Positions 1 to 5,529 of a stretch of DNA of 10,475 nucleotides are shown here, piece by piece. Numbering within the stretch: the first letter of the stretch is position 1; each line of letters opens with the position of its first letter. The position numbers and the translations under genes are program-made. The notes below the pieces were generated by a model. It made no database searches. It worked only from the letters and a program-made list of their open reading frames with translations, and was not told the DNA's origin. Origin of the DNA: Chloroflexota bacterium (lineage in GTDB: Bacteria; Chloroflexota; UBA6077; CF-72); NCBI GenBank assembly GCA_019247135.1, contig JAFAPL010001132.1, forward strand, positions 1 to 10,475, written 5' to 3'.

Positions 1-1698
1 ACGGCTGTGGTCAAGAGAGATTCCATCACGAGCAGCCTGTTAGCTGAGGGCTCCGTCACTCCCGAGGCTCAGGTCCCGATCAACTACCCGACGCGCGGCG
101 CGGTTTCCGATATCAAGGTCCACGCCGGCGATTCGGTCCATGAAGGCGACGAGCTACTGGAAATCGACCCGACACAGGTCAACAGTTCACTGGATGCGGC
201 GAACGCCCGCCTTCAGAGTTCTCAGCTCGCCCTGGCCCAGGCGCAGGCGCAGGTCGCTGCTCAACAGCAATCCGCCAGCCAGCAGGCCGCGGTCAATCAG
301 CGTAACCAGCAGCAGGCGGTTGCAGATGCGCAAACCGTACTCCGCCACGCTCAGGACAATCTCAACAAGGTGATGGCCGGCCCAGCGATAACCGACGTGC
401 ACACCGCCCAGGATGCTGTGGACAAGGCCCAGGCCAACCTTCAGAAAGCCCAGGACGCGCAAGACAAGCTCACCTCTGGGCCCGATCCAGCTGCCCTACG
501 TGCGGCACAACGAGACGTTGCGACCGATCAAACCGCGCTGGCCAAGGTCACGGACGACTACAACCGGTTGGTCGCTGGTGCGGATCCGTCGGTTATTCGA
601 GCGGCCGAGGCGGACGTGAACAAGGCTCAAACACAGTTGCAGATTGCGCAGGCCGCGCGGATCGATCCCAAGGCCCCGGATCCGGCAGTCGCGAAGATTC
701 AACACGACGCAGCGATTCAGGACGCCCAGGTTGCTGTTCAGGCGGCGCAGGCCAAGCTCGACAAGATCAAACAGCCGCCAGCCGATACCGACGTGCAAGC
801 AGCGCGGCAGAAAGTTCAGGACGCCCAGGACCTTCTGGCAGCAGCGAACGACAAGGTAAACGCCCTTCAGGCACCGCCTGACGACGCGGCCGTGCAGGCT
901 GCGCAAGCCGCGGTGGATCGAGCGCAGCAAGCGGTGGACGACGCCCAGAAGCATCTGAACGAACTCCAGAACCATCCGACGCCGGCCGAGGTGGCTGACG
1001 CGCAGGACCAGATTCGGAAGGCGCAGCTGGCTGTCAGCAATGCTCAGAAAGGCACGTCCTCGCCAGCGGTGCAAGGTCAGGCCGTCGACATCAACTCGCT
1101 GGAGGATGCAGTCGCTCAGGATCAGGCAAACGTGGCCGCACTCCAGGACGCCTTGGAGAACAGCAAGCTCAAAGCGCCCTTCGACGGGACGGTGGTGGCC
1201 GTGAAGGTCAAGCCGGGCGATCTGGTCTCATCCTCGAAGCCAGTCATGATTCTGGCCAAGCCAGGCCCGCCGCTGCTGCATGTGGATCTGGATGCGTCGC
1301 AGGTATCCCTTTTGTCGGTTGGCAAGGCGGCAACGGTGAACTACGAGGATCCTGGTGTGCCAAGTCCACCCATGGACGGTAAGGTCGTGGCGGTATCGCC
1401 GGCAGCGGTCGATGGCACCACGGGTGCGCAGGCGAGCGTTCAGGTGAATTGGCGAGACGCAACACCGCCCAAATTTGGCACGTTGCTGAGTGTCAGTGTG
1501 ACGCTAGAGAAGAAGGACAACGTGCTGGTGCTTCCCAAGAATGCGGTTCGACAGTCTGCTGGGAAGGCCACGGTTGAAGTCGTGGACGGGACACTGCGGC
1601 ACCTGCTACCCGTCCAGCTCGGCATCCAGTCCGATAGCGCTGTTGAGGTCGTGAGTGGTCTGAGCGAAGGGCAGACGGTGCTGGTTACGGGAAGCTAG
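1..1698 (+). CDS. HlyD/MacA-type periplasmic adaptor (membrane fusion) protein, 5' end missing
   Basis: Adaptor of this family link an inner-membrane ABC or RND-type transporter to export across the envelope. The frame is open to the left edge and the protein lacks the expected N-terminal membrane helix, so the start lies upstream; the GTG at position 7 is probably internal. Numbering residues from that GTG: the first lipoyl half is at about 15-55 (G-AVSDIKVHAGDSVHEGDELLEID), followed by a very long Ala/Gln-rich helical region at 56-388. The second lipoyl half is at 388-417 (LKAPFDGTVVAVKVKPGDLV), then a beta-barrel, then a MacA/RND-like membrane-proximal domain (VLVLPKNAV near 506-514; GLSEGQTVLV near 551-560). 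The helical region is much longer than in typical adaptors because of 33-residue repeats, described separately. A partner transporter would be expected upstream and is not in view. Family confidence is high; the substrate is unknown, and a link to polysaccharide export is only inferred from position. Confidence 0.93.
   Translation, partial: TAVVKRDSITSSLLAEGSVTPEAQVPINYPTRGAVSDIKVHAGDSVHEGDELLEIDPTQVNSSLDAANARLQSSQLALAQAQAQVAAQQQSASQQAAVNQRNQQQAVADAQTVLRHAQDNLNKVMAGPAITDVHTAQDAVDKAQANLQKAQDAQDKLTSGPDPAALRAAQRDVATDQTALAKVTDDYNRLVAGADPSVIRAAEADVNKAQTQLQIAQAARIDPKAPDPAVAKIQHDAAIQDAQVAVQAAQAKLDKIKQPPADTDVQAARQKVQDAQDLLAAANDKVNALQAPPDDAAVQAAQAAVDRAQQAVDDAQKHLNELQNHPTPAEVADAQDQIRKAQLAVSNAQKGTSSPAVQGQAVDINSLEDAVAQDQANVAALQDALENSKLKAPFDGTVVAVKVKPGDLVSSSKPVMILAKPGPPLLHVDLDASQVSLLSVGKAATVNYEDPGVPSPPMDGKVVAVSPAAVDGTTGAQASVQVNWRDATPPKFGTLLSVSVTLEKKDNVLVLPKNAVRQSAGKATVEVVDGTLRHLLPVQLGIQSDSAVEVVSGLSEGQTVLVTGS
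280..1062 (+). repeat. Tandem 33-residue (99-bp) repeats inside the adaptor gene
   Basis: Counting from the GTG at 7, seven units start at residues 125, 158, 191, 224, 257, 290 and 323 (the last is incomplete). A weaker eighth unit, lacking the proline, precedes them at 92-124. Each unit opens with a Gly/Pro-rich turn (GP, GADP, PDP, PP, HPTP), then carries Ala-Gln pairs at unit positions 10-11, 17-18 and 24-25 and a hydrophobic residue near 28 and 31. That is about four heptads plus a five-residue break. The period also shows in DNA: the same 15-mer, ttcaggacgcccagg, occurs at 716-730 and 815-829, exactly 99 bp apart. The units are diverged, so the duplication is old or held by selection. 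Confidence 0.88.
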
Positions 1699-1728
1699 AC
1701 CTTTACTCCACGATGCACTTGAGGCCCC

Positions 1729-1733
1729 AGGAG
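1729..1733 (+). promoter_or_regulatory. Ribosome binding site setting the J-domain gene start
   Basis: AGGAG lies 8 nt before the ATG at 1742. A GTG two codons upstream, at 1736, is only 2 nt from this site, which argues for the ATG as the real start. Confidence 0.7.
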
Positions 1734-1741
1734 CGGTGCGC

Positions 1742-2284
1742 ATGAGCCAGCCTCGTCGTGATGAACTACCCGATCACTACGAAACCCTCGAAGTGAGCCC
1801 ACGCGCAAGCTCAGAGGTGATCCAGGCCGCGTATCGTGTGCTGGCAAGGAACGCGCACCCTGACCGCAATGCGGACGGCGATGCGGAGCAGCGGATTCGG
1901 CGGATCAACGCGGCGTACGCGGTCCTGGGCGACCCGGGCCACCGTGCAAAATACGATTTCGAGTGCGCCCGGGCTCGTCGCGGCGAACGCATGGCGGTTG
2001 GCCATTCTGCCGCTGTGGTTAGCCAAGCACCACGCAGGCGCGAACCTGCCCAGGCACTGGCGGCCCGACGAAGCGCGACGATCCGCCAGGACCGCTTTCA
2101 CATTGTCAGCCCGCAAACCTTCATCGTGGTGTGCGCCGTCGTCTGTCTCGGTCTGGTCATGTTCGCCATGCTCTGGCTGAGCATCGCCGCCGCGCTCAGT
2201 GACGACGGCATTTCTGTGGAAGCACTGCCCGTCCATACACGCTCCATCATGGAGTCGTATCCGTACGATCACCGGGGGCCATGA
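1742..2284 (+). CDS. Membrane-anchored J-domain (DnaJ-like) protein
   Basis: J-domain proteins stimulate the ATPase of DnaK/Hsp70 and direct it to particular clients. The 180-residue product has a J-domain at about 11-72: HYETLEVSP at the start, helix II ending in the HPD signature at 39-41, then RRINAAYAVLGDPGHRAKYD. The Gly/Phe-rich region, zinc fingers and substrate-binding domains of full DnaJ are absent. Instead a basic linker (about 73-120) leads to one hydrophobic segment at 127-152 and a tail of about 28 residues. With the J-domain required in the cytoplasm to meet DnaK, the tail would face out; that topology is inferred. The gene starts 43 bp after the adaptor and is followed by a 70-bp gap before the GT4 gene. 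It could serve folding or assembly of envelope proteins made by its neighbours, or be a bystander; nothing in the sequence names the client. Confidence 0.92.
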   Translation: MSQPRRDELPDHYETLEVSPRASSEVIQAAYRVLARNAHPDRNADGDAEQRIRRINAAYAVLGDPGHRAKYDFECARARRGERMAVGHSAAVVSQAPRRREPAQALAARRSATIRQDRFHIVSPQTFIVVCAVVCLGLVMFAMLWLSIAAALSDDGISVEALPVHTRSIMESYPYDHRGP

Positions 2285-2354
2285 GCGGCAGTCAACCTTT
2301 TCTCAACCGTGCACAAACGGTGGCTTGCGCGGCTCGGGCGAGAATACAGGGACG
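2285..2354 (+). other. Gap between the J-domain and GT4 genes
   Basis: A 70-bp stretch that is the first wider gap in the cluster and a plausible place for a promoter of the polysaccharide block. I see no convincing -35/-10 pair. It holds a short inverted repeat, ACCGT at 2306-2310 and ACGGT at 2317-2321, around a 6-nt loop. This is too weak for a terminator and has no following T-run. Confidence 0.4.
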
Positions 2355-3482
2355 ATGACAGTACCCGTGCGAGCAGCGTTTGTCATGGAGCAGTCGCTCG
2401 GACACGTCACCCACTACCGCAATCTGCGCGAGTTCACCGACACGCAGCCTGACGTCACTCCGGTGTGGCTGCCGATCCCGTTCGACGTGCGCGGCGCGGA
2501 TCGTCTCATGCCGGTCCTGCGCAGCAACTGGTCAGTCCGGGCGAGCTGGCGCGCTTTGCGGGCACTGAACAACGTGCATGGGCCGCTTCACGCAATCGTT
2601 TTCCACACACAGGTCACGTCCTTACTTGCTTCTAACATCATGCGCCGCGTTCCCAGCCTGATTTCGCTCGATGCGACGCCGATGAACTATGACACCATGG
2701 GCGAGCACTACGGTCATCGACCGGCAGGCGACGGGCTCCTCGATCGACGCAAGTATGAGCTGAATCGTCGTGCGTTCCGAGCAGCGACTCGCCTCGTCAC
2801 CTGGTCGGACTGGGCACGTCGCTCGCTGGTAGATGACTATGGTGTGGACCCCGCGCGAATCAGCGTGCTCGCACCCGGCGCGGGCGAAGCATACTTCGAG
2901 CTCGGTCAGCGACGTGCCGAGGCAGCGCCTCAGATCGAGCATCGACGCATGCGCCTGTTGTTCGTGGGCGGCGACTTCCTGCGCAAGGGCGGCTTCGACC
3001 TGCTTGCCAGTCTCGATGGGCACCTCGGAGAGCGCTGTGAACTTCACGTGGTGACCCAGTCGGACATTCCGGCGCGCCCGAACGTGACGGTGCACCGTGG
3101 CCTGCTCCCGAACAGCGCGGAGTTATTGCGCTTGTATAGCGAGGCTGATGTGTTCGTGTTGCCGACTCGTGGCGATTGCCACGGACTCGCCGTCATGGAG
3201 GCGGCGGCCGCTGGACTGCCCGTGATCACGACCCACGTGGGCGGGCTGAGCGAGGTTGTACAGCCAGGTATCACGGGGCTGGTGACGCCACCCGGCGCGG
3301 TGGATGATCTGCGGGCTGCTCTGGGTGCTCTGCTCAGTGACACGCAACGGCAGGTCCAGATGGGCCGCGCCGGTCACCTGCGGGCGTGTCAAAAATTCAA
3401 TTCTCGCCACAACAATAGAGTGCTGCTCGACCTCGTTCGAGACGTCGCGGCGACTCGCCCGGGCTCGAGGAGGGCCGCATGA
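2355..3482 (+). CDS. GT4-family glycosyltransferase (GT-B fold)
   Basis: Probably transfers a sugar from a nucleotide donor to a lipid-linked glycan on the cytoplasmic face. From the ATG at 2355 the product has 375 residues. The N-terminal half starts VRAAFVMEQSLGHVTHYRNL. The C-terminal donor-binding half contains LLFVGGDFLRKGG (about 201-213), then EADVFVLPTRGDCHGLAVMEAAAAGLPVI. The last stretch is the GT4 E-x7-E region, with Asp274 in place of the first Glu and Glu282 as the second. The frame is open back to 2199, but those extra residues would overlap the J-domain gene and look non-native (Cys, Trp, His and Ser rich). The chosen start has only a close AGGGA (2348-2352), so the start is less certain than the gene. 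The stop overlaps the next start in ATGA at 3479-3482, implying coupled translation. Sugar specificity cannot be read. Confidence 0.92.
   Translation: MTVPVRAAFVMEQSLGHVTHYRNLREFTDTQPDVTPVWLPIPFDVRGADRLMPVLRSNWSVRASWRALRALNNVHGPLHAIVFHTQVTSLLASNIMRRVPSLISLDATPMNYDTMGEHYGHRPAGDGLLDRRKYELNRRAFRAATRLVTWSDWARRSLVDDYGVDPARISVLAPGAGEAYFELGQRRAEAAPQIEHRRMRLLFVGGDFLRKGGFDLLASLDGHLGERCELHVVTQSDIPARPNVTVHRGLLPNSAELLRLYSEADVFVLPTRGDCHGLAVMEAAAAGLPVITTHVGGLSEVVQPGITGLVTPPGAVDDLRAALGALLSDTQRQVQMGRAGHLRACQKFNSRHNNRVLLDLVRDVAATRPGSRRAA
3468..3473 (+). promoter_or_regulatory. Strong ribosome binding site for the Wzz-like gene
   Basis: AGGAGG sits inside the last codons of the GT4 gene, 5 nt before the ATG at 3479. 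It supports translation of the Wzz-like gene from the overlapping ATGA junction. Confidence 0.75.
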
Positions 3483-4570
3483 TCAAACGACTGTTGGAGG
3501 CATTTTTCAGGCACAAACTGCTGGTGCTGATGCCGCCGATTCTGCTCCCGCTTATTGTGACGCCGATCGCGATCGCGTCGACGCCCAAGGTTTACGACAC
3601 CGCGGTTGGTGTGTGGGTGGACCCGCCTGCGTATCTCAATTACAAGGACGGCTTCAATCCCTGGACGACCCCGGCGACCCAGCAAGCGGCGCGGCTGGGT
3701 GAGCTCCTGCGTACACGCGCGTTCCTGGTGGACGTTGCTCAGCGGACCCCCACACTTGCGCCGCTGGTCGGAAACCCGGCTAGCGAGGCAACCCTCTCGG
3801 ACGTGATTGGCAAGAGTGTTTCTCTGGGAGGCGCTGCGACTGGCGCTGCTCTCGGGAGCACTACTGGAGATCACCTGCTCGTCATCCATGTCCAGGCACC
3901 AACCGCCAAACTGTCGTACGAGATGTGTAAAGCGCTCATCGATGCGTATCAGGAGAAGAGTGCTGCTGATCAGGCGGACCAGTCGGACAGCGCTATCCAG
4001 TTTTTCCAGTCGCGGACGGACGAGGCGCAGCAGCAGCTCACGAAAGCGACGCAGGACGTGCGACGCTACGTTGCGTCACGCCAGTCCGATCCCACCACGG
4101 CGGACACTGCAGCCGCGAGTCTGCCCGCGTCGCTTCTGGATCCAAAGCTCGCTGGACTGCAGGCAGCCATGCAGCAAGCGCAGAGCGACTACAACCTGGC
4201 CCAGAACGCGCTGACGCAGGCTCAGCGCGACTCGGTCGCAGCACAACAGGGTCAGCAGTACGGCTTTCAGGTGCTCGACGAGCCGCAAATGCCGACGGCG
4301 CCTGTGTCGCAGATGAAAAAAATTATTGTGTATCCAATCGCAGGTGCTATGGCCGGCCTCGTACTCGCAACTGTGATACTCGTCTTGCTGGTAGCCAGCG
4401 ATCGGTCGATCCGCTACGAGTCGGACCTGACGCCCGGCCTCCGCGTCGTTGGCAGTGTTCCTACTCTGAAGATGAAGCGTGTACCAAAGCGATTGCGAAG
4501 TGTCGCAACGCGACGCGCTATCGGCTCGATCGCAGGCACAGCTCTGCCGGCGCCCGGTGGTGCTAAATGA
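3479..4570 (+). CDS. Wzz-like polysaccharide chain-length determinant / co-polymerase
   Basis: Wzz/PCP proteins are inner-membrane oligomers that set polymer length; in two-gene systems they also activate a separate tyrosine kinase. The 363-residue product shows the layout: a short cytoplasmic start, a membrane helix at about 14-34, a large external domain with a helical Gln/Ala-rich region (about 145-258), then the proline-rich VLDEPQMPTAPVSQ (265-278) leading into a second helix at about 282-307. After it comes the family's cytoplasmic linker, DRSIRYESDLTPGLRVVGSVP (308-328), where single-chain members would continue into the kinase domain. Here a basic tail of about 35 residues (KMKRVPKRLRSVATRR, 331-346) ends the protein and the kinase-like domain is the next gene, joined by an ATGA overlap at 4567-4570. 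Wzz-type assignment is firm; whether it serves capsule, exopolysaccharide or O-antigen is open. Confidence 0.9.
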   Translation: MIKRLLEAFFRHKLLVLMPPILLPLIVTPIAIASTPKVYDTAVGVWVDPPAYLNYKDGFNPWTTPATQQAARLGELLRTRAFLVDVAQRTPTLAPLVGNPASEATLSDVIGKSVSLGGAATGAALGSTTGDHLLVIHVQAPTAKLSYEMCKALIDAYQEKSAADQADQSDSAIQFFQSRTDEAQQQLTKATQDVRRYVASRQSDPTTADTAAASLPASLLDPKLAGLQAAMQQAQSDYNLAQNALTQAQRDSVAAQQGQQYGFQVLDEPQMPTAPVSQMKKIIVYPIAGAMAGLVLATVILVLLVASDRSIRYESDLTPGLRVVGSVPTLKMKRVPKRLRSVATRRAIGSIAGTALPAPGGAK

Positions 4571-5346
4571 GCACCGACGTGATGGATGAAACTGAGTTAC
4601 CTCAGTTGACAGACGCCGACGTGTTTTCGCCGGAGTCCGATGACACTTCGACCTGGTTGCGTTCCAACGGCGGCTCCGAGCTCGCCAGCTCGGACGGACT
4701 GTTACGCGACCCGGTGTTCCCCGAAAGTGAGGACATCTTTCGCGGAATCTATACGCGCGCTGGGACCGGATTTGCCGCCAGCGAGGTCATCGCCATCAGC
4801 AGCGCGATAGAGGGCGAAGGCAAAACGTCGGTCGCAGTTGGTCTGGCAGTGACGCTTGCCCAGGACTTTCCCGAGCGGCGAGTCCTTCTTGTCGAGACGG
4901 ACCTGCAGCGGCCCGTTCTCGCCGAGGACTTCGACGTCGCGGCCACGCCCGGCCTGGTGGATTGCCTGGTCGAGGGTGCGCCGCTGCTCAGCGCATGCCG
5001 ACCAACGCACATTGAAAACCTGCACGTCGTCCCAGCCGGCGAAGCCGCGCGCGTGGTGCGCGGTCGCCCGCTGCGCTCCAGCAACATGGCGCTCGCGGTC
5101 GACGACATGCGTAAGAGCTACCACATCGTCATTCTGGACTTGCCGGCGATCCTGGCCAATAGCGACGCAGTTCTCATAACGGATCTTGCCGACAGTGTGC
5201 TGTGCGTCGTCCGTGCAGGCGTAACGCCCACGGCCATGCTAACGCGCGCCATCGAGCAAGTGGAAGAATCGAAGTTCCGCGGCATCGTCATCAACGGAGC
5301 GCACACCGCGATTCCCGGGTGGCTTCGCCGAATGGTCGGCGTCTAG
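4567..5346 (+). CDS. BY-kinase-like P-loop ATPase (CpsD/CapB family), degenerate and without a tyrosine tail
   Basis: Bacterial tyrosine kinases of this family pair with Wzz to control polymerisation. The 259-residue product has Walker A SAIEGEGKT (79-87), a Walker A' region VLLVETDLQRP (106-116), and a Walker B-like IVILDLP with Asp191. The C-terminal part (VVRAGVTPTAMLTRAIEQV then GIVINGAH) matches the family. Several hallmarks are changed. The first Asp of Walker A' is Glu110. The oligomerisation motif E-x2-R-x2-R reads as D56-x2-R59-x2-Y62. There is no C-terminal tyrosine cluster: the protein ends GWLRRMVGV, and the only tyrosines are Tyr62 and Tyr185. The first 50 residues are acidic and probably disordered. 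A weak GGTGG (4556-4560) precedes the start, which overlaps the Wzz stop. It could still bind ATP and regulate Wzz without autophosphorylation. A MinD/ParA-like role is less likely given the Wzz neighbour. Confidence 0.88.
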   Translation: MSTDVMDETELPQLTDADVFSPESDDTSTWLRSNGGSELASSDGLLRDPVFPESEDIFRGIYTRAGTGFAASEVIAISSAIEGEGKTSVAVGLAVTLAQDFPERRVLLVETDLQRPVLAEDFDVAATPGLVDCLVEGAPLLSACRPTHIENLHVVPAGEAARVVRGRPLRSSNMALAVDDMRKSYHIVILDLPAILANSDAVLITDLADSVLCVVRAGVTPTAMLTRAIEQVEESKFRGIVINGAHTAIPGWLRRMVGV

Positions 5347-5356
5347 GTGCGGCGGC

Positions 5357-5363
5357 GGAAAGG
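5357..5363 (+). promoter_or_regulatory. Ribosome binding site of the 48-residue membrane protein gene
   Basis: GGAAAGG lies 6 nt before the ATG at 5370. Together with the fit into the gap between two genes it is the main evidence that the small frame is translated. Confidence 0.65.
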
Positions 5364-5369
5364 TTCAGC

Positions 5370-5516
5370 ATGAATGCCATGCTGGTCGCGATATTTGCAG
5401 CACTCGGCGTGGGTGTCCTTGCGCCCAACCTCAATGGGCGTTTGGGCAAGCTTGCCTACGTCATCGCGATCCTTTTGACGCTCGCGTATTTTGTACGCCC
5501 GTCGTACATCACGTGA
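5370..5516 (+). CDS. Small two-helix membrane protein, 48 residues, function unknown
   Basis: I do not recognise a family. The frame is open further upstream (to 5202), but that part overlaps the kinase gene and is Arg/His-rich like an out-of-frame shadow; the ATG at 5370 has a good ribosome site. The product has two hydrophobic stretches, about residues 4-18 and 28-42, separated by a short polar turn (PNLNGRLGK), and a brief tail ending RPSYIT. This is the pattern of a small membrane hairpin. It sits 23 bp after the kinase-like gene and 13 bp before the polymerase-like gene, so it should be co-transcribed with both. A role as an accessory subunit of the Wzz/ATPase or of the polymerase is a guess from position only. 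The alternative is a chance hydrophobic frame, which the ribosome site and spacing make less likely. Confidence 0.65.
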   Translation: MNAMLVAIFAALGVGVLAPNLNGRLGKLAYVIAILLTLAYFVRPSYIT

Positions 5517-5517
5517 C

Positions 5518-5523
5518 GGTGGA
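5518..5523 (+). promoter_or_regulatory. Ribosome binding site setting the polymerase start
   Basis: GGTGGA lies 6 nt before the GTG at 5530. The frame is open back to a TTG at 5491, but that would overlap the small membrane gene and add charged residues with no ribosome site, so the GTG is preferred. Confidence 0.55.
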
Positions 5524-5529
5524 CAGCTA

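Noticed and set aside
238..255. Short caggcg-type tandem repeat in the adaptor gene
   Set aside because: It is codon repetition for an Ala-Gln run in a coiled-coil region, in frame and without other sign of a slippage element.
2306..2321. Inverted repeat ACCGT/ACGGT as a possible terminator or operator
   Set aside because: The stem is only 5 bp with a 6-nt loop and no T-run; such pairs arise by chance in GC-rich DNA.
2199..2354. Upstream extension of the GT4 gene into the J-domain gene
   Set aside because: The extra 52 residues (MTTAFLWKHCPSIH onward) do not resemble a GT4 N-terminus and would overlap the J-domain gene by 86 bp; the conserved start VRAAFVMEQ follows the ATG at 2355.
5202..5369. 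Upstream extension of the 48-residue membrane protein inside the kinase-like gene
   Set aside because: The extension is Arg/His-rich, typical of an out-of-frame reading, and the ribosome site belongs to the ATG at 5370.
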